From: Conexibacter sp.
GTDB lineage: Bacteria; Actinomycetota; Thermoleophilia; Solirubrobacterales; Solirubrobacteraceae
Length of the DNA stretch: 5,247 nt
Reading direction: 5' to 3'
Assembly: GCA_025964055.1 (NCBI GenBank)
Contig: JAOPZP010000189.1
Span: 1-5,247 of the forward strand
Both the position numbers and the translations under genes were made by a program. Below, one piece after another: positions 1-4,700 of this stretch. Position 1 is the stretch's first letter. The number at the start of each line of letters is the position of its first letter. The notes beneath the pieces were generated by a model. The model ran no database searches, was not told where the DNA came from, and was given only the letters and a program-made list of their open reading frames with translations.

Positions 1-124
1 TACCGAGCGCGCGGAGCTGCTGGTCGAAGCAGCGAGCGGCGTAGCGGTGCAGTCGGGCAATGCGCGTCCCGAGGCAGTGCTCGTGGAGCACGCCCGCGAA
101 CTCGACCGCATCATTGTGTTGCAT
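1..124 (-). CDS. MarR-type transcriptional regulator, N-terminal fragment cut by window edge
   Basis: An open minus-strand frame runs from an ATG at 124-122 to the left edge with no stop, giving 41 residues. It begins MQHNDAVEFAGVLHEH and continues with an amphipathic stretch, RIARLHRYAARCFDQQLRALG. That stretch resembles the first helix of MarR-family winged-helix regulators, where an R-rich helix ends in a phrase like 'LRxLGLT' just before the DNA-binding domain. MarR proteins are dimeric cytoplasmic DNA-binding regulators, usually repressors of a divergent gene and released by small aromatic ligands or oxidation. An in-frame ATG at 133-131 is an alternative start. I prefer 124 because a GAGA (137-134) lies 9 bases upstream of it, although this is a weak ribosome site. 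The gene diverges from the carbonic anhydrase-like gene. The winged helix itself is outside the window, so the family call rests on one helix. Two cysteines (C18 and C32 counted from this start) could matter if it is a redox-sensing member, which is only a guess. Confidence 0.62.
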   Translation of the reverse strand, partial: MQHNDAVEFAGVLHEHCLGTRIARLHRYAARCFDQQLRALG

Positions 125-160
125 ATACACCATTCTCTGTGTTGTACTTGCATCACTGTA
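114..160. promoter_or_regulatory. Divergent promoter/operator region between MarR-type gene and carbonic anhydrase-like gene
   Basis: This stretch is clearly more AT-rich than the rest of the window, as expected for a promoter. A possible plus-strand promoter is TTGCAT (119-124) with TGTACT (143-148), spaced 18 bases. Both are imperfect matches to the -35 and -10 consensus. For the minus strand, TACAGT (read from 160 to 155) is a possible -10. A 7-base direct repeat, TGTGTTG, occurs at 115-121 and 138-144, and TTGCAT recurs at 119-124 and 148-153. GTGT (116-119) and ACAC (127-130) form a short palindrome around the MarR start. The location is what one expects for autoregulation by the MarR protein. 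The exact boxes are inference. Confidence 0.4.
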
Positions 161-168
161 GGTCCGTC

Positions 169-174
169 GGAGGG
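169..174 (+). promoter_or_regulatory. Ribosome binding site deciding the GTG start at 184
   Basis: GGAGGG is a strong Shine-Dalgarno match 9 bases before GTG at 184-186. It lies inside the reading frame if the upstream in-frame GTG at 139 is used, so 184 is the better start. Confidence 0.7.
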
Positions 175-183
175 AGAATCCAA

Positions 184-744
184 GTGCCCCACATCGATCC
201 GCTGCTCGACCGCAACCGCGAGTTCGCCGCCCGAAATGGCCAGGAGGGCGCCTCGATCATGCCGCGCCACCCGGTCTTCGTCGTCACCTGCCTCGACCCC
301 CGGACCGACCCGGCCGCGTTCCTCGGCGTCGAGCTCGGCGACTCGATGGTCGTCCGCAATGCCGGTGGGCGCGTCACGCCCGACGTGTTGCGGGACATCG
401 CGTTCATCGGCGCCCTCGCCGAGCTGCAGGTCTCCACCGGCGGCCCGCTCTTCGAGGTCGCAGTCATCCACCACAGTCAGTGCGGCACAGCCTTCCTCGC
501 GGCCGAGCCCTTCCGTCAGAGCTTCGCTTCACGCACCGGATTCGACGAGGCCGAGCTGGCCGCTCAAGCCGTGACCGATCCCGAGCACACCGTCCTGCTC
601 GACGTCGAGCGTGTTCGCTCATCAGCGACCATCTCCGCCCGCGTGACGGTCTCCGGCCACGTCTACGACGTCGAGACCGGCCGCGTCCGCACAATTGTGG
701 CGGCCAGCCCCATGCATCACGCCGATGAGCGGATGGTGGCGTGA
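184..744 (+). CDS. Beta-class carbonic anhydrase-like protein (small Rv1284-type)
   Basis: The product has 186 residues and resembles the short beta-carbonic anhydrases of actinobacteria, zinc enzymes that interconvert CO2 and bicarbonate in the cytoplasm. Visible motifs are C36-x-D38-x-R40 (CLDPR), giving one zinc Cys and the catalytic Asp-Arg dyad; VVRNAGG at 56-62; and H97-x-x-C100 within HHSQCG, giving the other two zinc ligands. The C-terminal strand GHVYDVETGRV (158-168) is typical of the family. All three zinc ligands and the dyad are present, so an active site is plausible. The common CMDAR phrase reads CLDPR here. The start GTG at 184 is chosen for the GGAGGG site at 169-174; a GTG at 139 would add 15 unlikely residues. 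The gene diverges from a MarR-type regulator and lies 23 bases before a DHFR-fold reductase, so the two plus-strand genes are probably cotranscribed. Family membership is fairly sure, but whether it hydrates CO2 or has another role cannot be read from sequence. Confidence 0.88.
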   Translation: MPHIDPLLDRNREFAARNGQEGASIMPRHPVFVVTCLDPRTDPAAFLGVELGDSMVVRNAGGRVTPDVLRDIAFIGALAELQVSTGGPLFEVAVIHHSQCGTAFLAAEPFRQSFASRTGFDEAELAAQAVTDPEHTVLLDVERVRSSATISARVTVSGHVYDVETGRVRTIVAASPMHHADERMVA

Positions 745-755
745 CGTCGCACGTC

Positions 756-760
756 AGGAG
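756..760 (+). promoter_or_regulatory. Ribosome binding site deciding the ATG start at 768
   Basis: AGGAG ends 7 bases before ATG 768-770. An in-frame GTG at 741 would overlap the preceding gene's stop and put this site inside the coding region, so ATG 768 is preferred. Confidence 0.7.
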
Positions 761-767
761 AGCCAGG

Positions 768-1346
768 ATGGGCAGGATCGTGGTCAGCGAGAACGTGTCG
801 CTCGACGGAGTCGTCGAGGACCCGACCGGTGAGGAGGGCTTCAAGCACGGCGGATGGTTCGAGCAGTTCGGGGAGCGGGACCGCGAAGCGTGGGCCAAGG
901 TCGAGTTCGCCGAGGCGCTGGGGGCCGCGGCCGTGCTGTTGGGTCGCCGGAGCGACGAGTACTTCGGCACGCGCTGGTCATCCCGGGGTGGGGAGTGGGC
1001 GGACAGGCTGAACAGCCTGCCCAAGTACGTCGTGTCCTCCACGCTCGTCCATCCCGCGTGGACCAACGCGACGGTCCTGAAGGGCGACGTGGTGGGCGAG
1101 GTCTCGAAGTTGAAGCGCGAGCTCGACGGGGAGATCGTCGTCTACGCCAGCCGTCCGCTCGTGCAGACGCTGATGGAGCACGACCTGGTCGACGAGCTGC
1201 GGCTGATGGTCTACCCGGTCGTGCTCGGAGCCGGGGAGCGCCTCTTCGGCGACACGAGCGACAAGAAGCCTCTGCGCCTCCTCGACGCCCGGACCGTCGG
1301 CGACGGCCTGGCCTACCTCACCTACGAGCTCGTCCGGGAGGCCTAG
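768..1346 (+). CDS. Dihydrofolate reductase-fold (RibD C-terminal domain) family reductase
   Basis: The product has 192 residues, a normal length for stand-alone RibD-C/YyaP-like proteins. These have the DHFR fold and are presumed NAD(P)H-dependent reductases, mostly of unknown substrate. The N-terminus MGRIVVSENVSLDGVVEDP (1-19) matches the family opening. LLGRRSDEYF (57-66) corresponds to the usual LLGRxTYE-type phrase. YVVSSTL (87-93) and the long C-terminal signature from E122 to F160 (EIVVYASRPLVQTLMEHDLVDE-type, then YPVVLGAGERLF at 149-160) are characteristic. The usual Gly-Ser before the nucleotide-facing helix is Ala-Ser here (127-128). The gene follows the carbonic anhydrase-like gene by 23 bases and is probably in its operon. 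Its TAG stop lies in the loop of a perfect hairpin that likely ends the transcript. It is not a true folate-pathway DHFR by sequence style, and the substrate cannot be named. Confidence 0.88.
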   Translation: MGRIVVSENVSLDGVVEDPTGEEGFKHGGWFEQFGERDREAWAKVEFAEALGAAAVLLGRRSDEYFGTRWSSRGGEWADRLNSLPKYVVSSTLVHPAWTNATVLKGDVVGEVSKLKRELDGEIVVYASRPLVQTLMEHDLVDELRLMVYPVVLGAGERLFGDTSDKKPLRLLDARTVGDGLAYLTYELVREA

Positions 1347-1361
1347 CAGGCCTCCCGGACG
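1331..1361. terminator. Perfect 13-bp hairpin between convergent genes, probable bidirectional terminator
   Basis: Bases 1331-1343 (CGTCCGGGAGGCC) pair exactly with 1349-1361 (GGCCTCCCGGACG), leaving the 5-base loop TAGCA. The reductase stop codon TAG (1344-1346) is the first three loop bases, and the left arm encodes the last residues of that protein. The stop of the convergent secreted protein gene is only 15 bases beyond the right arm (1377-1379). The stem is 11 of 13 G/C. There is no clear T tract on either side, which is common for terminators in high-GC actinobacteria. Symmetry and position suggest it serves both strands. Confidence 0.8.
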
Positions 1362-1376
1362 CAGAGTCGTCCTCGG

Positions 1377-1838
1377 TCAGCTGCCCGCCTTCTCGATCTT
1401 GTTGCCGTTGGCGCCCAGGACGTACCACTCGGCGCCGAAGGCCTTGATGCCCTCACCGGCCGTGCTCCCGGGCTTGTTGTTGTCCTTGATGAACGTGTAG
1501 AGCGGGTGGCCGTTGTAGGTCACCTGCATCGTGCCGTCCGAACGACGGGTCGTGCCGAGCTTCGCCGCGGACGCACTGCCGCTGACGTGGGCACGGCCGC
1601 TGGTCAGCAGCGGGGGCCACGCGGTTGCGCACGAGCCGGTGCAGGCGCTCTTGCCGTTCTTGTCCTTCATGAACAGGTAGAGCGTGACGCCCTTGCCGTT
1701 CACAAGGACCTTGCCCAGCTTGGTGCTGCGCACGCCGACCTTGGCGGCGGTGCCGGAGCTCGAGGCGCCGGCGGCGACGCCGGCGGTCGCGCCGATCGCC
1801 ACGACGGCGGTGAGCATGAGGACGGTGACACGGGTCAT
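1377..1838 (-). CDS. Secreted PF03640 (COG4315) repeat protein
   Basis: The product has 153 residues. Residues 1-25 form a signal peptide: a short R3-containing start, a hydrophobic core VLMLTAVVAIGATAGVAA, and small residues suitable for signal peptidase I. There is no lipobox cysteine, so it is probably released or wall-associated, unlike many members called lipoproteins. Two copies of the PF03640 repeat ('secreted repeat of unknown function') follow. The first runs about 38-79, with LGKVLVNGKGVTLYLF, a C66-x-x-x-C70 pair and AWPPLLT. The second runs about 93-149, with YNGHPLYTF (108-116), D119 and EWYVL (137-141). The function of this family is not established. ATG 1838-1836 is chosen because GGAG (1849-1846) lies 7 bases upstream and the signal peptide starts there. 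The open frame continues upstream to 2768, but that part is antisense to or out of frame with the sigma gene and has no protein character. The gene lies downstream of the sigma factor on the same strand and converges on the reductase gene. Confidence 0.87.
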   Translation of the reverse strand: MTRVTVLMLTAVVAIGATAGVAAGASSSGTAAKVGVRSTKLGKVLVNGKGVTLYLFMKDKNGKSACTGSCATAWPPLLTSGRAHVSGSASAAKLGTTRRSDGTMQVTYNGHPLYTFIKDNNKPGSTAGEGIKAFGAEWYVLGANGNKIEKAGS

Positions 1839-1860
1839 GTGGGGACTCCGATGCGTCAGG

Positions 1861-1879
1861 CCGGAACAGGAGTGTCCGG
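1861..1879. promoter_or_regulatory. Small imperfect palindrome ahead of the secreted-protein gene
   Basis: CCGG-a-ACA (1861-1868) pairs with TGT-CCGG (1873-1879) around a GGAG loop, giving 7 base pairs with one bulged A. It lies about 12 bases upstream of the minus-strand ribosome site of the PF03640 gene. It could be an untranslated-region hairpin or an operator, but it is short enough to be chance in GC-rich DNA. Confidence 0.3.
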
Positions 1880-1928
1880 ATCTCTGAGCCAGACCGCCTC
1901 GCGCACCGAATCCTTCCATCCGCCCGCG

Positions 1929-1948
1929 ACCCCAACAGAACCCCAACA
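1929..1948. repeat. Two 9-base direct repeats spaced 11 bases apart
   Basis: ACCCCAACA occurs at 1929-1937 and again at 1940-1948, with starts 11 bases apart, about one helical turn. A shortened ACCCC also begins at 1957. On the minus strand these read TGTTGGGGT and lie between the sigma stop (1961) and the PF03640 start (1838), about 90-110 bases upstream of that start. The same-face spacing suits a protein binding site upstream of a promoter. No regulator can be named. Confidence 0.4.
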
Positions 1949-1960
1949 CCTCACCGACCC

Positions 1961-2971
1961 CTACCCCGGGAGCGTCCGCGGCAGACCGAACCACGGCAGC
2001 ACGCCCGTGTCCCCGAAGCGCGTGATGGCGCTGATGGCGCCTCCCGAGAAGGTCAGTACGAACAATCCGCCGGCTCGCACGACGCCGGCGCATGGGTCTG
2101 TGAGGTAGTAGGCGAAGGCCGGTTGCCCGTTGGCCCGCGTCGGCACCAGGTGCAGGCCGGCCCCGGCGCGCCACAGCGGTCGTGTGCGGAGGAACTCCGC
2201 GATCGCGGCGTGTCCCTGGTACTCGTGGGGCTCGGGCGGCATGCGGATCCACGCGTCCTCGGTGAGCAGCGCGACGATCGCGTCGATGTCGCCGCGCTCG
2301 AACGCGTCGCCGAAACGAGCCAGCACGGCCCGCTCGGCGCGGGAGTCGGGGAGGGTTCCCCCGCCGGGTCGCTCGGGGGTGGCGTCGAGCGCCGCTCGCG
2401 CGCGCTGCAGGGCGCTGGTGACCGACGCCTCCGTGGTGTCGAGCATCGCCGCGACCTCCGCGGCGCGGTACCCGAGGACGTCCCGCAGCACGAGGACCGC
2501 TCGCTGCTGCGGGGCCATCCGCTGCAAGCCCGAGACGAACGCGAGCCCGACCGCCTCCTTGGTCTCGTAGCGCACGTCGGGTCCGTCGGCTCGGTCGGGC
2601 AGGTGGTCCAGCAGCGTGTCGGGGTAGGGCTGGAGCCAGATCGGCTCGCCGAGGCGCGTCGGCTCGGGGGCGTCCGGCGGAGGGCCCGAGCCGATCATGC
2701 GCTGGGGTCGCGCGCCGCTCGCGCGCAGCGCGTTGAGGCACCGGTTGGTGGCGATCCGATACAGCCACGAGCGCAGCGAGGAACGGCCCTCGAAGTCCGC
2801 GAGCCCGCGCCAGGCGGCCAAGAGCGTCTCCTGGACGAGGTCCTCGGCGTCCTGCACGGACCCGAGCAGCCGGTAGCAGTGCACGTGCAGCTCACGGCGA
2901 TGCGGCTCCGTCAGCGCGCGGAACGCCTCCTCGTCGCCGACGCGCGCGCGTGCGAGCGTGGCGTCGCTCAT
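1961..2971 (-). CDS. ECF sigma factor with SnoaL-like C-terminal domain (TIGR02960/SigX5-like, SigG-like)
   Basis: The product has 336 residues. Sigma region 2 spans about 13-85, with the core-binding motif DAEDLVQET (41-49), FEGRSSLRSWLYRIATNRCLN (60-80) and a short acidic N-terminus. A linker carries LGEPIWLQPYPDTLLD (107-122), a phrase diagnostic of the TIGR02960 group. Region 4 spans about 139-195 (QQRAVLVLRDVLGYRAAEVAAMLDTTEASVTSALQRAR as the -35 helix-turn-helix). Residues about 213-330 form a SnoaL/NTF2-like domain (FGDAFERGDIDAIVALLTEDAWIRMPP) ending in WFGLPRTLPG. In such ECF groups the C-terminal domain is thought to replace a separate anti-sigma factor, and none is encoded nearby. 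Start ATG 2971-2969 follows a GAGAG-type ribosome site about 8-9 bases upstream. The start also overlaps the stop of a possible 25-codon leader as ATGA. The PF03640 gene follows on the same strand and the MFS gene diverges; both are candidate targets by position only. Confidence 0.92.
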   Translation of the reverse strand: MSDATLARARVGDEEAFRALTEPHRRELHVHCYRLLGSVQDAEDLVQETLLAAWRGLADFEGRSSLRSWLYRIATNRCLNALRASGARPQRMIGSGPPPDAPEPTRLGEPIWLQPYPDTLLDHLPDRADGPDVRYETKEAVGLAFVSGLQRMAPQQRAVLVLRDVLGYRAAEVAAMLDTTEASVTSALQRARAALDATPERPGGGTLPDSRAERAVLARFGDAFERGDIDAIVALLTEDAWIRMPPEPHEYQGHAAIAEFLRTRPLWRAGAGLHLVPTRANGQPAFAYYLTDPCAGVVRAGGLFVLTFSGGAISAITRFGDTGVLPWFGLPRTLPG

Positions 2972-3045
2972 GCGGTGAGCCTCTCAAGGTCTGGCGCCTC
3001 CTCGTGCATGTGGAAGTCGAGACACGCCGGGACGGCGAAACTCAT
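2968..3045 (-). CDS. Possible 25-codon upstream ORF overlapping the sigma factor start
   Basis: ATG at 3045-3043 opens a 25-residue frame (MSFAVPACLDFHMHEEAP, then DLERLTA) whose TGA overlaps the sigma ATG as ATGA (2971-2968). Such overlaps allow translational coupling. About 20 of 25 third positions are G or C, compatible with coding, and C8, H12, H14, E15 and E16 form a cluster reminiscent of a metal site. Against it, the ribosome site ahead of it is poor, the sigma gene has its own GAGAG site, and GC-rich DNA produces short open frames freely. It may be a leader peptide or nothing. Confidence 0.22.
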   Translation of the reverse strand: MSFAVPACLDFHMHEEAPDLERLTA

Positions 3046-3082
3046 CGCTCGATCTGCGCGGGTGGGTCGTGTCTCTACACCC
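2972..3082. promoter_or_regulatory. Divergent intergenic region between sigma factor and MFS exporter, with 8-base inverted repeat
   Basis: This 111-base gap must contain the start signals of both genes. GAGACACG (3019-3026) and its exact complement CGTGTCTC (3068-3075) are separated by 41 bases, with the right copy ending 7 bases before the MFS ATG. Arms this far apart suit a dimeric or looping regulator better than a hairpin. I could not find convincing -35/-10 pairs for a housekeeping sigma factor, nor a clear TGTCACA/CGTC pair of the ECF41 kind. No Shine-Dalgarno stands out before the MFS ATG, so its message may be leaderless or have a very short leader. Confidence 0.4.
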
Positions 3083-4477
3083 ATGACCGCACAGCAGAAG
3101 TGGATCCTCGTCCTCGCGGCGCTGGCCGCCTTCATGACGTCCCTCGACACGCTCGTCGTGACGACCGCCCTGAGCACGATCCGGCGGGATCTCGGCGCCT
3201 CGGTGGCGCAGCTCGAGTGGACGGTCAACGCGTACAACCTGAGCTTTGCGGTGCTGCTCATGACCGCTGCCGCGCTCGGGGACCGGTTCGGTCGCCGCCG
3301 GCTCTTCGCGGCGGGCATCGGCCTGTTCGTCCTGGCCTCGGCGGCGTGCGGCCTGGCCCCCTCGGTCGGCGCGCTGATCGTCGCCCGCGCCGTGCAGGGG
3401 GCGGGTGCGGCGATGGTCACGACCCTCGCGCTGGCGCTCGTCGGCGCGGCGTTCGCCCCGGAGCGGCGCGGAGCGGCGCTGGGCATCTTCTTCGCGGTCA
3501 ACGGCTTGGCCGTCGCCGGGGGCCCGCTGATCGGCGGTGCGGTCACGCAGGGCATCGCGTGGCAGTGGATCTTCTGGCTCAACGTCCCGATCGGCCTCGT
3601 GCTCATCCCGCTGGTCGTGGCCCGCATCCCGGAGAGCCGCGGTCCGGACTCCCGTGTGGACCTGCCCGGTCTTGCGCTCGTGAGCGGCGGGGTGCTCGGC
3701 GTCGTGTGGGCGCTCGTCCGCGGCAACGCGACGGGCTGGGCGAGCGCCGAGGTGCTCGGCGCGCTGCTGGGCGGCGCCGCGCTGCTCACCGCCTTCGTCG
3801 TCTGGGAGCTGCGCGCGCAGGCTCCCATGCTGCCGATGCGCTTCTTCGGCTCGCGGGCGTTCGCCGCCGGCAACACGGCGATCTTCTGCGCGGTCGGGGC
3901 GCTCTTCTGCGCGGTGTTCTTCATGTCGCAGTTCCTGCAGGCTGCCCTCGGGTACGGGCCGTTGGGTGCCGGCCTTCGGCTGCTGCCCTGGACGGCGACG
4001 CTGTTCTTCGTCGCCCCGGTCGCCGGGACGCTCGTCGACCGTTTCGGGGAGCGCCCGTTCCTGGTGCTCGGGCCGCTGCTGCAGGCGGCCGGGTTGGGGT
4101 GGATCGCGCTGATCGCGGGCGCCGACATGTCCTACGCCGAGCTGATCGCGCCGCTGATGGTGGCCGGCGTGGGGATCTCCATGACCTTCCCGGCGGCCCA
4201 GAACTCGGTCGTGGGCGCCGTCCCGTCGGAGGCGATCGGCAAGGCGGCCGGGGCGAACAGCACGATGCGCGAGCTGGGCGGGGTCATGGGCATCGCGCTC
4301 GGCGTCGCGGCGTTCTCGGGGACGGGCGGCTACGGCTCGCCGGCGGCGTTCAGCGACGGCTTCGTCGCCGCCATGGGCGTGGCGTGCTGCCTGTCCCTGC
4401 TCGCCGCCGGGGCCGGTGCCGTGCTCCCGGCCCGGACATCGGTCAGGGCGTCGACGCCGATCGTGGAGAGCGCCTGA
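3083..4477 (+). CDS. MFS multidrug-exporter-type transporter, DHA2 (EmrB/QacA-like) family
   Basis: The product has 464 residues, typical for DHA2 proton-drug antiporters, which usually have 14 membrane helices. The first helix carries the conserved acidic residue D22 in FMTSLDTLVVTTALSTIRRDL (17-37), followed by LEWTVNAYNLSFAVLLMTAAALGD. Motif A is GDRFGRRR (66-73), ARAVQGAGAAM (101-111) follows, and antiporter motif C is GLAVAGGPLIGG (141-152), which marks an exporter. It sits in the cytoplasmic membrane, and its substrate cannot be deduced. The start ATG 3083 matches the family N-terminus MTAQQKWILVLAALAAF. The open frame extends back to 2123, but those 320 codons are the antisense of the sigma gene. 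No good ribosome site is visible, and GTG 3062 is a less likely start. The gene diverges from the ECF sigma factor across 111 bases and converges on a small membrane protein gene. Confidence 0.93.
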   Translation: MTAQQKWILVLAALAAFMTSLDTLVVTTALSTIRRDLGASVAQLEWTVNAYNLSFAVLLMTAAALGDRFGRRRLFAAGIGLFVLASAACGLAPSVGALIVARAVQGAGAAMVTTLALALVGAAFAPERRGAALGIFFAVNGLAVAGGPLIGGAVTQGIAWQWIFWLNVPIGLVLIPLVVARIPESRGPDSRVDLPGLALVSGGVLGVVWALVRGNATGWASAEVLGALLGGAALLTAFVVWELRAQAPMLPMRFFGSRAFAAGNTAIFCAVGALFCAVFFMSQFLQAALGYGPLGAGLRLLPWTATLFFVAPVAGTLVDRFGERPFLVLGPLLQAAGLGWIALIAGADMSYAELIAPLMVAGVGISMTFPAAQNSVVGAVPSEAIGKAAGANSTMRELGGVMGIALGVAAFSGTGGYGSPAAFSDGFVAAMGVACCLSLLAAGAGAVLPARTSVRASTPIVESA

Positions 4478-4500
4478 TGAGCGACGTGTCGCCGCCGGCA

Positions 4501-4529
4501 ACCCGGCCCGGCCAGTCAGTCGGGCGGGT
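4501..4529. terminator. Bulged 9-bp hairpin between convergent genes, candidate terminator
   Basis: ACCC-g-GCCCG (4501-4510) pairs with CGGGC-GGGT (4521-4529), giving nine base pairs with one bulged G and a 10-base loop (4511-4520). The loop contains the TGA of the minus-strand small gene (4518-4516). It lies 24 bases after the MFS stop, so it could terminate the plus strand and also close the minus-strand unit. C-rich DNA (4530-4534) follows rather than a T tract. It is less certain than the perfect hairpin at 1331-1361 but has the same layout. Confidence 0.5.
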
Positions 4530-4659
4530 CCCCCGTCAGATCGTGCGGCGGCCACGGCCGCGCCGAGCAGCAGCTCCGCACCTGCACGCGCTTCGGCGCA
4601 CGCCGGCTCAGCATCCCGACCACGATCCCGAGGGCGACGAGCGCGAGGACGACGAGCAC
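4516..4659 (-). CDS. Small single-pass membrane protein with Cys-Cys tail, unknown function
   Basis: A GTG at 4659-4657 opens a 47-residue frame. Residues 1-17 (VLVVLALVALGIVVGML) form one membrane helix. The next segment, SRRAPKRVQVR (18-28), is strongly basic, and by the positive-inside rule this puts the C-terminus in the cytoplasm. The tail has C30-C31 and a WPPHDLTGDPPD end. About 45 of 47 third positions are G or C, in line with the real genes here. The stop lies in the loop of the hairpin at 4501-4529. It follows the EamA-type transporter on the same strand by 41 bases, so the two may be cotranscribed. The start is uncertain: no ATG is in frame nearby, and the nearest purine-rich site (GGGGG, 4677-4673) is 13 bases away, which is long. 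The frame is open upstream through the transporter, so a longer form is possible. I do not recognise the protein and name no function. Confidence 0.5.
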   Translation of the reverse strand: MLVVLALVALGIVVGMLSRRAPKRVQVRSCCSARPWPPHDLTGDPPD

Positions 4660-4700
4660 GGGCGCATCGTAGCCCCCGATGCCCGAGCCGGCCAGGGGGC

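Noticed and set aside
47..574. Plus-strand open frame covering the MarR start and the carbonic anhydrase 5' half
   Set aside because: It is Ser/Arg/Pro-rich, out of frame with the zinc motifs, and crosses a divergent promoter region.
464..1066. Minus-strand open frame opposite the carbonic anhydrase-like and reductase genes
   Set aside because: It overlaps two well-supported genes and ends in Arg-rich low-complexity sequence with no family resemblance.
1839..2768. Minus-strand open frame extending upstream of the PF03640 gene
   Set aside because: It lies in another frame over the sigma gene and has only Arg/Ala/Pro-rich sequence. The signal peptide and GGAG site place the real start at 1838.
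2123..3082. 320-codon open frame on the plus strand running straight into the MFS gene
   Set aside because: It is antisense to the sigma factor gene. The translation is rich in Arg, Gly, Val and Ala with no domain character, and the MFS N-terminus clearly begins at 3083. Stop-poor GC-rich DNA explains it.
2968..4555. Long minus-strand open frames opposite the MFS gene (386 and 523 codons)
   Set aside because: They are shadows of a strongly recognisable MFS gene, with low-complexity Arg/Asp/Ala/Ser composition and no hydrophobic or domain pattern. Only the last 25 codons at 3045-2968 are kept as a doubtful leader.
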